Of a stretch of 64,000 nt of DNA, positions 30,807-43,842 are shown piece by piece. Positions within the stretch are counted from its first letter, which is position 1. Each line of letters opens with the position of its first letter. Position numbers and translations under genes: made by a program. This DNA is from Bacillota bacterium (lineage in GTDB: Bacteria > Bacillota > SHA-98 > Ch115). The notes under the pieces are model-generated. The model did no database searches, was not told the DNA's origin, and saw nothing but the letters and a program-made list of their open reading frames with translations. Location: NCBI GenBank assembly GCA_013178415.1, contig JABLXA010000013.1:19942-83941 (forward strand), given 5' to 3'.

Positions 30807-31466
30807 TCATAGGGCACCTATGGGTACTGTCGAGCAATCTCCAGGCCCGTCACTGGTTTCGTAATTCAGTATATAAAATCCATGCCCATTTACCACGCAT
30901 GTGGATGCGACTCTGGTGATACGTTCCTGTCTGGCTTTGTAGTTCAAATGAACATGACCATGGAGAAAGTAACGCGGTTTGTAAGATTTGATCATCTTCA
31001 AGAAGACCTTGAACCCCTGGTGGCAAACGTCCGGAAGGTCGTGGACGCTGTATGGGGGGGCATGGGTCACGAGTATATCGATCCCACGTGATAGCCAAAG
31101 CTTTGGTTTCAAGGCTATCAGTTTCCAGAACATCTCTCTTTCGGAATATTGAACTGCATCATCTGTATAGCGTCGGGATCCTTCTAATCCTGCGATCCTG
31201 ATCCCCTTGTAATTGACGACACGCCCGTCTATGTTCGTACACCCTTCAGGCGGGCGTGAAGCGTAGGAGACATCGTGATTCCCCCGAACATAGAATACTG
31301 GCACATTGAGCATGGTGGCGATGAAGGAGAGATACTCCCCTGGCAAATCACCGCAAGAGATCACCAGGTCTATGTCGGAGAAACGTTCGGGATTGAAGTA
31401 ATCATATAGGAGGGGTTCCTCCCGATCGGCGACAACCAGGATTTTCAAGTGTGACCGCTTCCTCAC
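30807..31466 (-). CDS. Calcineurin-like metallophosphoesterase
   Basis: 219 residues. The metal motifs GDLPGEYL, VRGNHDVSY, THAPPY and HGHVH are present. The first motif, normally DxH, reads VADREEPL, with Asp but no His. It may use a different ligand or be weaker. Role: hydrolysis of a phosphodiester or phosphomonoester in the cytoplasm; substrate unknown. It is divergently transcribed from tldD. Confidence 0.75.
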   Translation of the reverse strand: MRKRSHLKILVVADREEPLLYDYFNPERFSDIDLVISCGDLPGEYLSFIATMLNVPVFYVRGNHDVSYASRPPEGCTNIDGRVVNYKGIRIAGLEGSRRYTDDAVQYSEREMFWKLIALKPKLWLSRGIDILVTHAPPYSVHDLPDVCHQGFKVFLKMIKSYKPRYFLHGHVHLNYKARQERITRVASTCVVNGHGFYILNYETSDGPGDCSTVPIGAL

Positions 31467-31754
31467 GAAAAAATGCGTATCAGTGATTATCTTGCCATTC
31501 AGCCTGCGACATCTGTTAATATTGTGTCACATTTTGGCGGCCATGGCAACATCAATAGCGCCTGATTATAGGTCGTCGATAATGCCACCGGTAACGGTTA
31601 ATTGTGAATAAGCCTCTGCAGGGATAGCAATTGCTATGTGGAATAGAATAAGATGCGGCGCGGTTCGCATCCGGACCATGAAGATTTGTATGAATTGTGA
31701 TACTCGGTATGAGTTATGGCGTTTCAACTGTTTAGCTATAGGGAGGGCACTAGT

Positions 31755-33194
31755 TTGAGAGCACTCAAGGCCGCTCTGGAAAGGGCGCGGCGCCTGGGGG
31801 CCAGCTACGCAGACCTCCGGGTCGTCAAACGCAGAGATGAAGGTATAGTAGTCAAAAATGGAAGGGTGGATTCTGTAGAATCTTCAGAAGAAGAAGGCGT
31901 GGGTATCCGTGCCTTGGTAAATGGGGCATGGGGATTTGCGTCTTGTTCGAGCTTAGAGCAGGAAGACATTGAGAGGACAGCCGAACTTGCCGTTCGGATA
32001 GCAAGGGCCAGCGCTCGCGTGAAGACAGACGATGTGACCCTGGCGCCAGTAGATGCTATCTGTGATTCCTATAAAAGTGCCTATGATATCGACCCGTTTA
32101 CAGTGTCTCTCGATGAGAAGATAGGGCTTCTCATGGACGCGGAAAGGCTCGCGAGACAAAATCCGAAAATCCGGGTCGCCACCGCAGATATGGGATTTCG
32201 CAGGGAGGAGAAGATCTTCCTGAGCAGTGAAGGCGCAGATATAAGACAGGAGATAATTGAGTCTGGGGCTCATATGTCGGCTATCGCCACCGATGGCGAG
32301 GAAATTCAAGAAAGGTCCTATCCTTCGATCTTTGGGGATTACGCTACCAGGGGGTATGAATTTGTAAAGAGCCTGGATCTTGCCGGACACGCGGAGGAAA
32401 TAGCCGACCAGGCGGCAGAACTGCTTTCCGCCCCTCAGTGCCCGAGTAAAGTCACTGATCTCGTGCTGGGGACAAATCAGCTCGCCCTTCAAATTCATGA
32501 ATCGTGTGGTCACCCAAGTGAGCTTGACAGGGTGCTCGGCACTGAGGCCAGCTTTGCCGGTACAAGCTTCCTTACACTGGAAAAGCGGGGAAATTTCAGA
32601 TATGGTTCGGATGATGTCACGATTGTGGCTGATGCAACCATTCCTGGTGGACTTGGGACTTTTGGATATGATGACGAAGGGGTTCCAGCTCAGCGAGTTG
32701 AGCTGGTGAAACGCGGCATTTTCTCTGATTATCTCACGTCAAGGGAGACTTCCCCCTTAGTCAACCAGAGAAGCAATGGATGTATGCGCGCGGACGGGTG
32801 GAACAGGACTCCAATAATTCGAATGACCAATATAAACCTAATGCCTGGAGATTGGACGCTTGACGAGATAATTCGGGACACTAAAGATGGAATATATATG
32901 GAAGCGAATAAAAGTTGGAGTATAGACGATAAGAGGCTAAATTTCCAGTTCGGCACTGAAATCGCATGGGAAATCAAAGACGGTGGACTCGGCAGGATGC
33001 TCAAGAATCCCACATATACTGGCATAACGCCGGAATTCTGGAGAAGCTGTGATGCAATAGCCAATAGGGATTTTTGGCATCTGTGGGGGCTCCCATCTTG
33101 CGGGAAGGGCGAACCCATGCAGGTGGCGCATGTGGGGCATGGAGCATCTCCGGCTCGTTTTCGCAAGGTAAGGGTAGGTGTGGGGAAATGGTGA
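31755..33194 (+). CDS. tldD: TldD family metalloprotease
   Basis: The TTG at 31755 has AGGGAGG 8 nt upstream; an ATG at 31716 lacks a ribosome site. This gives 479 residues, close to E. coli TldD (481). The motif HESCGHPSELD matches the TldD HExxxH zinc site. It forms a heterodimer with TldE, cleaving small unfolded peptides, for example in maturation of ribosomally made peptides. Its partner overlaps it at the 3' end. Confidence 0.88.
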   Translation: MRALKAALERARRLGASYADLRVVKRRDEGIVVKNGRVDSVESSEEEGVGIRALVNGAWGFASCSSLEQEDIERTAELAVRIARASARVKTDDVTLAPVDAICDSYKSAYDIDPFTVSLDEKIGLLMDAERLARQNPKIRVATADMGFRREEKIFLSSEGADIRQEIIESGAHMSAIATDGEEIQERSYPSIFGDYATRGYEFVKSLDLAGHAEEIADQAAELLSAPQCPSKVTDLVLGTNQLALQIHESCGHPSELDRVLGTEASFAGTSFLTLEKRGNFRYGSDDVTIVADATIPGGLGTFGYDDEGVPAQRVELVKRGIFSDYLTSRETSPLVNQRSNGCMRADGWNRTPIIRMTNINLMPGDWTLDEIIRDTKDGIYMEANKSWSIDDKRLNFQFGTEIAWEIKDGGLGRMLKNPTYTGITPEFWRSCDAIANRDFWHLWGLPSCGKGEPMQVAHVGHGASPARFRKVRVGVGKW

Positions 33195-34564
33195 GATTGT
33201 CTGGGAATGATTCGACCTTCGGAGCCGGGCGGACCTCTGGGGCTGGCCGCGCTATGGAAATCGCTGAGATGGCTCTTGCGATGTCCCAGGCCGATCAAAC
33301 AGAGGTGCATTGCATAGAAAAGGAATCCTTTCTTACCCGTTTCGCGAATTCAGAGATCCATCAGAATACGGCCGAAAGCGCTGTACTGGTTACAGTACGG
33401 GCCGTTGTTGGGAAAAGGATCGGGATAGCATCCACCAGCAGGTTTGATGAAGACTCACTCCAATCTGTGGTGTCGCGGGCCTTTGAGATCGCAAAGAGAC
33501 AGCCCGAGAATCCCCGGTTTGTGTCTTTGCCAGGGCCAGAGGCGCATGATTCTTCTGTAGAGACCTTCTTTCCTGAGACTGCGAACTTCGGACCTGAGGA
33601 CCGTGCACTTGCCGTAGATGCTATAATAAAAAGGGTGCGCAAGGCCGGGCTCCTGGGATTTGGTTCATTCAGCACGGCTGTCTATGATATAGCCACGGTG
33701 AATTCCCTTGGTGTGGCGGCAGGAGAAAGGTCAACGCTGGCGAGTTTCGTCACAGTGGTGATGGGAGAAGATGGTACAGGCTATGCTGCTCGCACGTCGC
33801 GAAATGTCGCTGCCCTGGATCTGGAGGATGCAGGGAGGGAAGCGGTGGAGAGATGCCTTGCCTCCCGGGGAAGCGTTGCCATAGAGCCCGGGGAATATAC
33901 AGTCATCCTTGATACCTATGCCGTTGCTGACATGATAGACATGCTCTCATATATGGGATTTGGCGCCCTCGCCTACCAGGAAGGCAGGAGCTTCATGTCC
34001 GGAGCCCTCGGAAAGCGTATCGCCGGTGAGAATATCTCCATCTGGGACGATGGACTGGCCGAGGAAGGGATTCCTATCGAATTCGATTATGAGGGCGTTC
34101 CCAAGGAGCGTGTCGAGCTCATAACAAATGGCATCGCCAGAGGGGTTGTATATGATTCATATACTGCTGGCATAGAGGGAAAGAAGTCGACCGGGCACGC
34201 GACATCGCCATCCTTTGCCAATGGCCCTTACGCTACGAATCTTTTCATGGCGCCTGGTCAATCTGATCTCGATGAGATGATAGACTCGACAGATTATGGT
34301 ATTCTGGTAACGAGGTTCCACTACACGAATCCAGTTCATCCTATTAAGACATTGTTTACTGGGATGACGAGAGATGGAACATTCCTGATCGATGGCGGGA
34401 AGATCTCAAAACCATTGAAAAATCTCAGGTTCACTCAGGGCATTCTCGAGGCGTTGTCCAATGTTGAAATGATCTCAAAGGAGCGCAGGGTCCATGAAGG
34501 GGTGGCTTGTGTTCCTGCGCTGAAGATAAAGGGCTTTAATTTTACGGGGGTAACAGAGTATTAG
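33188..34564 (+). CDS. tldE: TldE/PmbA family protein
   Basis: The ATG at 33188 overlaps the tldD stop; an open frame from 33074 runs antiparallel to no useful start. 458 residues. Paralogue of TldD lacking the HExxxH zinc site, as is normal for the partner subunit. Sequence features GFGALAYQEGRSFMSGALG and EGKKSTGHATSPSF match the family. Forms the TldD/TldE heterodimer. It ends 3 nt before pcrA. Confidence 0.88.
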   Translation: MVRLSGNDSTFGAGRTSGAGRAMEIAEMALAMSQADQTEVHCIEKESFLTRFANSEIHQNTAESAVLVTVRAVVGKRIGIASTSRFDEDSLQSVVSRAFEIAKRQPENPRFVSLPGPEAHDSSVETFFPETANFGPEDRALAVDAIIKRVRKAGLLGFGSFSTAVYDIATVNSLGVAAGERSTLASFVTVVMGEDGTGYAARTSRNVAALDLEDAGREAVERCLASRGSVAIEPGEYTVILDTYAVADMIDMLSYMGFGALAYQEGRSFMSGALGKRIAGENISIWDDGLAEEGIPIEFDYEGVPKERVELITNGIARGVVYDSYTAGIEGKKSTGHATSPSFANGPYATNLFMAPGQSDLDEMIDSTDYGILVTRFHYTNPVHPIKTLFTGMTRDGTFLIDGGKISKPLKNLRFTQGILEALSNVEMISKERRVHEGVACVPALKIKGFNFTGVTEY

Positions 34565-34567
34565 ACG

Positions 34568-36616
34568 ATGGCGAGTTTCATAGATCAATTGAATCCGCAA
34601 CAAAGGGAAGCGGTTTTGCATGTTGAAGGCCCTCTCCTCATTTTAGCGGGGGCAGGGAGTGGGAAAACAAGAGTAATCACCTATCGTATAGCGCATCTCT
34701 TGGGAGATCTCAAGGTTGCTCCGGTGAATATACTTGCAGTGACTTTCACTAACAAGGCAGCCAATGAGATGCGGGAGCGGGTGATATCGCTGGTCGGGCC
34801 CGCCGCAGTGTCTGTATGGATCAGTACTTTTCATTCGTTTTGTGTCCGTGTGCTGAGAAGAGATGCCGAGAGACTGGGATTTAGAAGGGATTTTTCCATC
34901 TTTGACCGGGATGACCAAATGACTGCAATAAGGCAGGCGCTTCGGGAACTGAGTCTCAATGAGAAAAATTATCCCCCTGCTGATTTGCTTTCGACTATCA
35001 GCAGGGCCAAAAATGATCTGATAGGACCAGATGAATACGATGCGACCGCCAGCGGCCCCTGGGAGAACACTGTGGCTCGGGTGTACAAGCAATACCAGAA
35101 CATTTTGCGCGCAAATGGCGCAATGGATTTCGACGACCTTCTTATCGAGACAGTGCGTCTTCTGAAGGAACACTCGGAAGTGCAAAGACGATATCAGGAA
35201 AGATTCCGGTATATCATGGTCGACGAGTATCAGGATACAAACCGCGTTCAGTATATGCTGGTGAGGATCCTCGCCGCAAGGTACAGAAATCTCTGTGTTG
35301 TCGGAGACGAGGATCAGTCGATCTATGGATGGCGGGGGGCGGATATCCGCAACATCCTGGATTTTGAAAAGGACTATCCTGACGCTAAGGTGGTAAAGCT
35401 CGAGGAGAATTATAGATCGACGAAGTGTATCCTCAATGCTGCAAATAATGTGATAACCAATAACTCCGAGAGGAAGAAGAAAAAACTATGGACCAGAAAT
35501 CCTGATGGCGATAAAGTCATATGTTGCTATGTGCCTGATGAACACGGCGAGGCGCGATTTGTTGCTGAGCAGATAGCGGAAATGCGCCTTCGTGAGCATA
35601 GGCCATGGACGGATTTTGCCATTCTGTATCGAATGAATTCGCAATCCCGCGTCATTGAGGATGAACTGCTGAAGCAGGGTATACCTTATCAGGTGGTAGG
35701 CGGGGTGAGGTTCTATGATCGTAAGGAGATCAAAGATATCCTGGCTTATCTGAGACTCCTGGTGAACCCTGACGATTCGGTGAGTCTGAGGAGAATCATC
35801 AATGTGCCCCGGCGTGGTCTCGGGGATTCCACTGTGGAGAAGTTGGCTACCTTCGCGCGCCGTGAGGGTATTTCCTTGTATGGCGCGATGCTCAGGATCG
35901 ACGATGTACCTGAGATAAGCGCCAGGACGCGGAAGCCCATCGCTGCATTCATTCAGATGATGGAATCCCTCCGAAATGAGGTAGACGATCTGTCATTGCC
36001 GGAATTGATCGACAAAGTGGCAGATGCAACAGGTTATCTGAAAGCGCTCGAGGACGAAAAGACCGTGGAGGCAGAGTCAAGGATAGAGAATATAAAGGAG
36101 CTCCTGTCTGTTGCACAGGAATTCATCGTCCGTCATGGCGGCGCAGTTGAGGAGATTGGTGCGGGAGCTGGGGATGATGAGCGCGATGGCCAGGATGGCG
36201 GGTTTGATGTCATGCAGGAGCATCAAAACGGTGCCCCGGGAAGAGAACAACTCGCTTCTTTTCTCGAGGAAGTAGCCCTGGTCTCCGATATTGACAATTT
36301 CGATGACAGGGTGGAAGGTGTCACTTTGATGACTCTGCACTCGGCAAAGGGGCTAGAGTTTCCGATAGTCTTCATGGTGGGAATGGAGGAAGGGATCTTC
36401 CCTCACTCCCGGGCGCTCGAGGATTATGGCCAGATGGAGGAAGAACGCCGGCTCTGTTATGTGGGCATGACACGCGCTGAGGAGCGGCTGATACTTACAT
36501 GCTCTCACCAGAGGCTGCTTTTCGGACAGCGCATCGATTCGGTGCCTTCTCGATTTATAGGGGAAGTCCCAGAGGATCTTTTGGAAATCGTTGAGAGATC
36601 ATATGGATGGTCCTGA
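34568..36616 (+). CDS. pcrA: DNA helicase PcrA/UvrD
   Basis: 682-residue superfamily 1 helicase. Motif I AGAGSGKTRVI near residue 27; VTFTNKAANEMRERV; Walker B DEYQDTN near 222; DEDQSIYGWRGAD; EENYRST; TLHSAKGLEFPIVFMVG; and YVGMTRAEERL. It unwinds DNA in repair and replication restart. It ends soon after SVPSRFIGEVPEDL, lacking the C-terminal Tudor tail of many firmicute PcrA proteins (usually 720-750 residues). Order pcrA-ligA is common in firmicutes. Confidence 0.92.
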   Translation: MASFIDQLNPQQREAVLHVEGPLLILAGAGSGKTRVITYRIAHLLGDLKVAPVNILAVTFTNKAANEMRERVISLVGPAAVSVWISTFHSFCVRVLRRDAERLGFRRDFSIFDRDDQMTAIRQALRELSLNEKNYPPADLLSTISRAKNDLIGPDEYDATASGPWENTVARVYKQYQNILRANGAMDFDDLLIETVRLLKEHSEVQRRYQERFRYIMVDEYQDTNRVQYMLVRILAARYRNLCVVGDEDQSIYGWRGADIRNILDFEKDYPDAKVVKLEENYRSTKCILNAANNVITNNSERKKKKLWTRNPDGDKVICCYVPDEHGEARFVAEQIAEMRLREHRPWTDFAILYRMNSQSRVIEDELLKQGIPYQVVGGVRFYDRKEIKDILAYLRLLVNPDDSVSLRRIINVPRRGLGDSTVEKLATFARREGISLYGAMLRIDDVPEISARTRKPIAAFIQMMESLRNEVDDLSLPELIDKVADATGYLKALEDEKTVEAESRIENIKELLSVAQEFIVRHGGAVEEIGAGAGDDERDGQDGGFDVMQEHQNGAPGREQLASFLEEVALVSDIDNFDDRVEGVTLMTLHSAKGLEFPIVFMVGMEEGIFPHSRALEDYGQMEEERRLCYVGMTRAEERLILTCSHQRLLFGQRIDSVPSRFIGEVPEDLLEIVERSYGWS

Positions 36617-36636
36617 TTGCATGTAGACGGTCTTGA

Positions 36637-38670
<2,034 letters not shown>

Positions 38671-38675
38671 GTTCC

Positions 38676-38972
38676 TTGCCTATTTCTAAAAAGGATGTTG
38701 AGCATGTAGCAAATCTGGCCAGGCTTGAGTTGGACGAAGCTGAAAAAGAAGAATTCACGCGCCAGCTCGCGAGCATTCTTGAATATGCGGACAAGCTCAA
38801 GCAACTCGATACGGAAAAAGTGAACCCAACGGCTCACCCTCTCCCTGTCCGGAATGTCTTCCGGGAAGATGAAGTGAGGCCTTCTCTCCCAATTGAGGAA
38901 GTTTTGCGAAATGCACCTGAGCGGAGCGGGAATTTCTTTAAGGTGCCAAAAATCATGGAGACAGAGTCGTAG
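38676..38972 (+). CDS. gatC: Glutamyl-tRNA(Gln) amidotransferase subunit C
   Basis: TTG at 38676 with AGAGGTGAG upstream; a GTG at 38667 overlapping the ligA stop is the alternative. 98 residues. ISKKDVEHVANLARLELDEA, then TAHPLPVRNVFREDE are family landmarks. GatC folds around GatA and helps assemble the GatCAB complex that converts Glu-tRNA(Gln) to Gln-tRNA(Gln). Confidence 0.92.
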   Translation: MPISKKDVEHVANLARLELDEAEKEEFTRQLASILEYADKLKQLDTEKVNPTAHPLPVRNVFREDEVRPSLPIEEVLRNAPERSGNFFKVPKIMETES

Positions 38973-39052
38973 CATAGTTGGTATAGTCTCGGTCGCTGAA
39001 CCAGCTGGATCAGCTGGTCATTCGACTGGTGTGGAAGGGTCGGTGAGATTAT

Positions 39053-40525
39053 TTGGAGCTTTACTCTTACACAGCTCATGAGCTACATGACCTCCTAATT
39101 CGAAGGGAGGTCACCGCTCGTGATATAGCAGAATCGGTTTTCAAGAGAATTGATGAGGTAGATCCGTCAGTGAAGGCATATATAACGCTGACCCGGGATC
39201 TTGCATTTTCGCAGGCGGATGCTGTTGACCGAAAGATTGCGGCAGGCGAAGAGATCGCTCCGCTTGCTGGCATACCTATAGCATTGAAGGATAATCTATC
39301 CACCAGGGATATTAGAACCACATGCGCATCAAAGATCCTAGACAATTATGTCCCGCCGTATGACGCCACTGTGGTGGAAAAGGTCCGCGATAATGACATG
39401 GTTGTCATAGGCAAGACCAATATGGACGAATTCGCTATGGGTTCATCCACTGAGAATTCCGGTTTCTTTGAAACCCGTAATCCATGGGATCTTGACAGAG
39501 TGCCTGGCGGGTCGTCGGGCGGGAGCGCTGCAGCCGTGAGCGCCCGGGAAGCGATTCTGGCGCTGGGGTCTGATACCGGCGGGTCAATCCGGCAACCAGC
39601 TTCCTTTTGTGGCGTGGTCGGCCTCAAACCAACCTATGGCAGGGTATCTCGATATGGGCTAGTGGCCTTTGCCTCATCTCTGGACCAGATAGGCCCAATT
39701 ACCAGGGATGTGACGGATTGCGCGCTTTTGATGAATATCATCGCAGGGCGCGACATTCGTGATTCGACGTCAGTTGATCAGCCATGTCCGGATTACACGG
39801 CATTTCTCATTCCAGACATAACCGGGTTCAAAATAGGCGTTCCAAAGGAATACTTCGGACCCGGCCTATCCCCGGATGTGAGGGATGCCATAGAAGCGGC
39901 TATGGGGAAATTTGAAGATATGGGGGCGACCCTAGTGGAGGTCACCCTCCCTCATACAGAATATGCCCTTGCTACCTATTATCTGGTGGCCACCGCTGAG
40001 GCGAGCTCCAATTTGGCCCGGTATGACGGAGTGAGATATGGCCTGAGGGTCAAGGAAGCTCCGGATTCTGTCATGATGACCAAGCGGACTCGCAAGGAAG
40101 GCTTCGGAGCCGAGGTGAAGCGGCGCATAATGCTCGGGACATATGCCCTCAGCTCCGGCTATTATGATGCCTATTATCTGAAGGCATTGAAGGTCCGGAC
40201 CCTTCTCATCGAGGACTTTGATAGGGCCTTTGAATCTTGTGACGCCATAATATCCCCCACATCCCCTACCGTGGCCTTCCGCATCGGCGAGAAGATTCAG
40301 GATCCGCTGTCCATGTATCTTTCAGATGTTTATACCGTAACTGCTAATCTGGCGGCCCTACCTGCGATTTCCATCCCATGCGGATTTGCCGCAGATGGAA
40401 TGCCGGTGGGATTACAGCTTTTAGGAAAGCATTTTGATGAACCTACACTATTCCGTCTTGCGTATGCTTTTGAGGCTGCAAGCGGCCTCAGGTCTCTCTC
40501 GCCGCCATTATGCGCGGTCAGATGA
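39053..40525 (+). CDS. gatA: Glutamyl-tRNA(Gln) amidotransferase subunit A
   Basis: 490 residues, TTG start with GGTGAG upstream. Amidase-signature catalytic triad: Lys79 in [11 protein letters not shown], cis-Ser154 in GGSSGGSAA and nucleophile Ser178 in [12 protein letters not shown]. Supplies ammonia from glutamine to GatB. It overlaps the extended upstream frame of gatB. Length normal. Confidence 0.95.
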   Translation: MELYSYTAHELHDLLIRREVTARDIAESVFKRIDEVDPSVKAYITLTRDLAFSQADAVDRKIAAGEEIAPLAGIPIALKDNLSTRDIRTTCASKILDNYVPPYDATVVEKVRDNDMVVIGKTNMDEFAMGSSTENSGFFETRNPWDLDRVPGGSSGGSAAAVSAREAILALGSDTGGSIRQPASFCGVVGLKPTYGRVSRYGLVAFASSLDQIGPITRDVTDCALLMNIIAGRDIRDSTSVDQPCPDYTAFLIPDITGFKIGVPKEYFGPGLSPDVRDAIEAAMGKFEDMGATLVEVTLPHTEYALATYYLVATAEASSNLARYDGVRYGLRVKEAPDSVMMTKRTRKEGFGAEVKRRIMLGTYALSSGYYDAYYLKALKVRTLLIEDFDRAFESCDAIISPTSPTVAFRIGEKIQDPLSMYLSDVYTVTANLAALPAISIPCGFAADGMPVGLQLLGKHFDEPTLFRLAYAFEAASGLRSLSPPLCAVR

Positions 40526-40548
40526 CCTGTATAAGGGAGGTATCCTGG

Positions 40549-42036
40549 TTGACCATAGCTTTAGAATCCACCCTGCCTCGGGAAGTAGAGGAGAAATATG
40601 AGACTGTCATTGGACTTGAGGTCCATGTGCAGCTTTTGACGGAATCAAAGATTTTCTGCGGGTGTAGCACCAAATTTGGCGCAGATCCAAATACTCATAC
40701 ATGCCCGGTCTGTTTGGGACTTCCAGGAGTCTTACCCGTGGTGAATAAGAAGGCGGTGGAATTTGCCATTTTGACCGCTCTGGCGCTCAACTGTGAGGTG
40801 AGCAATTTCAGCAAATTCGACCGCAAAAATTACTTTTACCCTGATCTGCCCAAGAATTATCAGATATCACAATATGACCTTCCATTAGGGTTCAAGGGCT
40901 CCATCATCATTTCTGTAGATGGTGAACAGAAAAGGATAGGAGTGCGCAGGGTCCATCTTGAGGAAGAGGCTGGGAAATCAATCCATGAGGGGTCAGATAT
41001 CATGGGATCCAGATTTTCGCTGGAGGACTACAACAGGGCCGGCATACCACTCATGGAAATTGTGAGCGAGCCTGATATTAGATCGCCTCATGAGGCATAT
41101 ATTTACTTGAACACCTTGCGCAATATCCTGAGATACATTGGGGTTTCGGATTGTAAGATGGAGGAGGGGTCTCTCAGGTGTGACGCCAACATCTCTATCA
41201 GGCCAGCAGGATCTCAGGTATTCGGAGCGCAAACAGAGCTCAAGAACCTCAATTCATTCAGGGCAGTGGAGAAGGGGCTTGAATACGAGAGGGTCAGGCA
41301 GATAATGGCCCTGGAACGAGGGGAAAAGGTGGTAAGGGAGACCCGGCACTGGGATGAAGGTAAGGGCGTCACAATGCCTATGCGAAGCAAGGAAGAGGCC
41401 CACGATTATCGTTATTTCCCTGATCCGGACCTGGTTCCAATGGTGATCGAACGGGAATGGGTCGAGAAGCTGAAAAGATCCATGCCGGAGCTTCCTGCAG
41501 AGAAGCGCGATCGATTCATGCGGGAATATGGGCTTCCTGAATACGATGCGGAATTCCTCACTGAATCCAGGGCTCTTGCTGATTTCTTTGAAGAATGCGC
41601 ACGCAAGTATAAAGACCCCAAGGCGGTCAGTAATTGGATGATGAGCGAGCTCCTGAGGCTGTTGAATTCTGCGTCCAAATCCATAGAGGAATCTCCTGTG
41701 GGACCCGGGCATTTGCTCAGCTTACTCGAACTTATTGATAAAGGGACGATAAGTGTCAGGATCGCGAAGGAGGTTTTTGAGGAAGCCTTTAAGACTGGGA
41801 AGATGCCTACGGAGATAGTGAAGGAGCGTGGGCTCATCCAGATTTCAGACGAATCCGAGCTGTCTTCTGCCATAGATGAAGTGATCCAGGCAAATCCCGG
41901 CCCTGTGGCGGACTTTCATTCGGGCAAAGAAAAGGCCCTGATGTTTCTAGTTGGGCAGGTGATGAAGAAGACCCGTGGCCGTGCCAATCCTCAGGTGGTG
42001 AATAGGATCTTGCGCGAGAAGCTTTCTAGGTCATAG
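40549..42036 (+). CDS. gatB: Aspartyl/glutamyl-tRNA amidotransferase subunit B
   Basis: TTG at 40549 with AAGGGAGG 8 nt upstream (the frame is open from 40510), giving 495 residues. [52 protein letters not shown] and [11 protein letters not shown] are diagnostic. It phosphorylates and amidates the mischarged glutamate. C-terminal tail and YqeY-like domain are complete. Last of the gatCAB run. Confidence 0.95.
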   Translation: MTIALESTLPREVEEKYETVIGLEVHVQLLTESKIFCGCSTKFGADPNTHTCPVCLGLPGVLPVVNKKAVEFAILTALALNCEVSNFSKFDRKNYFYPDLPKNYQISQYDLPLGFKGSIIISVDGEQKRIGVRRVHLEEEAGKSIHEGSDIMGSRFSLEDYNRAGIPLMEIVSEPDIRSPHEAYIYLNTLRNILRYIGVSDCKMEEGSLRCDANISIRPAGSQVFGAQTELKNLNSFRAVEKGLEYERVRQIMALERGEKVVRETRHWDEGKGVTMPMRSKEEAHDYRYFPDPDLVPMVIEREWVEKLKRSMPELPAEKRDRFMREYGLPEYDAEFLTESRALADFFEECARKYKDPKAVSNWMMSELLRLLNSASKSIEESPVGPGHLLSLLELIDKGTISVRIAKEVFEEAFKTGKMPTEIVKERGLIQISDESELSSAIDEVIQANPGPVADFHSGKEKALMFLVGQVMKKTRGRANPQVVNRILREKLSRS

Positions 42037-42141
42037 ACTCCATGTCCAGAAATCGTGATTTATGGCGTGATGATGATTTGCGAAGCGATGAATCGAAAGG
42101 TATGATGCAAAACGTCCAATACTCATGATTTTACGGGCGGA

Positions 42142-43095
42142 ATGGAGGGGACGCTGAGTGAGGAGGAGGGTAATATCAGCCCGAAGCCGGCAGCGAGTGA
42201 GGGTCTCCGGGCTCCTAGGCTGTCTCAGGCCAACCGGAGGCGCCTGGCTGACGCTTCTCTCCTGCTGGTGACCGTCATTTGGGGTTCCACGTTCCCTCTG
42301 GTAAAGAATCTTGTAGTAAGCATAGACCCGATGGTCATAATCGCCATCAGGTTTCTAATTGCTTCTATTCTGATGGCATTTGTTTTATTCAAAAAATTAC
42401 GATCCATCAGCCATAGCTTATTGATGGCAGGGGCGGTCCTTGGGGGATTCCTGTTCTCCGGGTATGCTCTGCAGACCATAGGGCTCAAGTACACCACAGC
42501 ATCCAAGGCCGGATTCATTACAGGACTTTCGGTGGTGATGGTGCCGTTTCTTTCTGCAATGATTCTCCACCGAACACCCGGGAAGACGTCTATAATGGGC
42601 GCTATCCTTGCTGCCATCGGACTTGGACTTATGGCCATCGAACCGGGCTCGAGGCTGACGTTACAGATAGGCGATGTGCTAGTATTTCTCTGCGCTTTGG
42701 GATTTGCCTTTCATATTGTTTTCGTGGCGCGATACGCGCCGGCGATGGATGTTCCCCTCCTGGTCCTGGTTCAGGTCACTGTGGCGGCGGTTATAGGCCT
42801 TGCCTATACGGCAATTGTTGGAGATCTTCTGCCTGTTTTCAAACCGCCGGGCTTTGGCTGGGTAGAATGGGGCTCCTTGATCTTTCTCGGGGCGTTTGCG
42901 ACGGCAGGCGCGTTCTTTGTTCAGAATTCCGCGCAGAGAATCACGACGCCAACTCGCGTAGCCATCATCCTGGCGGCGGAACCCATTTTCTCTGCACTAT
43001 TTGCATGGATATTCTTGGGTGAAAGTCTCGGGATCAGGGGCATATTTGGAGCGGCTTTGATCATAGTAGGGATCCTTGGCGCTGAGCTAGGTTAG
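42142..43095 (+). CDS. EamA/DMT-family transporter
   Basis: 317 residues with ten predicted membrane segments in two EamA halves (LVTVIWGSTFPLVKNLVV and later GSLIFLGAFATAGAFFVQNS). N-terminal 30 residues are cytoplasmic and charged. Drug/metabolite superfamily exporter; substrate unknown. The ribosome site is weak, so the start at 42142 is tentative. It stands 105 nt after gatB. Confidence 0.85.
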   Translation: MEGTLSEEEGNISPKPAASEGLRAPRLSQANRRRLADASLLLVTVIWGSTFPLVKNLVVSIDPMVIIAIRFLIASILMAFVLFKKLRSISHSLLMAGAVLGGFLFSGYALQTIGLKYTTASKAGFITGLSVVMVPFLSAMILHRTPGKTSIMGAILAAIGLGLMAIEPGSRLTLQIGDVLVFLCALGFAFHIVFVARYAPAMDVPLLVLVQVTVAAVIGLAYTAIVGDLLPVFKPPGFGWVEWGSLIFLGAFATAGAFFVQNSAQRITTPTRVAIILAAEPIFSALFAWIFLGESLGIRGIFGAALIIVGILGAELG

Positions 43096-43213
43096 CTAGT
43101 TGCCCTGTTCTATGCATTTTCAGGGGATGCATTTTACCAGGATAATTCCGCCAAGCGTAAGTCTATTGTGCGGGGAATTTCTCGAGGAGTAAAAATAGAT
43201 TGGAGGGTTTCCT

Positions 43214-43756
43214 ATGCAGGGTCAAGGTGCTATTGGCCGTGAAGTTACATGGAGGCAGGGGCTTATCTGGTTGACCCGGACTGCGGTGCTCCTGGCGTTG
43301 ACGCTTGCGTTTCAGATGATGGGCCTTCCGCAGCCTGTGACAGGTCCGGTTGTGAATGCAATGCTATTATTATCATGTATCTTTGTGGGTCCTCTGGGAG
43401 GAGTTGTAGTTGGCCTCTTTACCCCATGGATTGCCTTTGTGCGGGGTATCCTCGCCCCGCCGCTTGGGCCTATGATTCCATTCATAAGCCTGGGGAACGC
43501 TGTCCTGGTGCTGGTGTTCGGTGGGATAAGATATGCTGGGAAGAAAGCTCTTTTGGCATCTATAGTGGGTGTTATAGCAGGGGCTGTGGCTAAGTTCCTC
43601 GTGCTTTCCTCCGCCGTGCGGATGGTTGTCCAAGTGCCTCCCCCTGTGGCGAAGGCGATGCAGACTCCACAGCTTGTCACAGCCCTCATAGGCGGCGCTG
43701 TCGCCCTGGCAGTCGCGCAAGGGCTTCATAAGGCGTTGCCTGGCAAGGGGCGCTAG
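43214..43756 (+). CDS. ECF transporter S component-like membrane protein
   Basis: 180 residues with about five to six membrane segments. LPQPVTGPVVNAMLLLSC and VGPLGGVVVGLFTPWIAFVR, then PMIPFISLGNAVLVLVF, are a pattern found in S components of energy-coupling-factor vitamin/metal importers. It would need the shared EcfAAT module from elsewhere. GGAGG precedes the ATG. A hairpin between convergent genes follows. Substrate unknown. Confidence 0.65.
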   Translation: MQGQGAIGREVTWRQGLIWLTRTAVLLALTLAFQMMGLPQPVTGPVVNAMLLLSCIFVGPLGGVVVGLFTPWIAFVRGILAPPLGPMIPFISLGNAVLVLVFGGIRYAGKKALLASIVGVIAGAVAKFLVLSSAVRMVVQVPPPVAKAMQTPQLVTALIGGAVALAVAQGLHKALPGKGR

Positions 43757-43794
43757 GGACCATCCACTTATCCGCTTGATCCGACATGCAATAT

Positions 43795-43812
43795 GGGCCC
43801 CTTCGGGGGCCC
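43795..43812. terminator. Hairpin between convergent genes
   Basis: GGGCCCC, loop TTCG, GGGGCCC. No T-run follows, so terminator activity is uncertain, but its place between the convergent genes at 43756 and 43843 fits a bidirectional stop. Confidence 0.4.
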
Positions 43813-43842
43813 AGTATACGCAAATGAGATGGTTTTTCGTGA

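Noticed and set aside
43096..43213. Possible riboswitch before the ECF S component
   Set aside because: No recognisable conserved core or convincing stem set could be drawn in this 118-nt leader.
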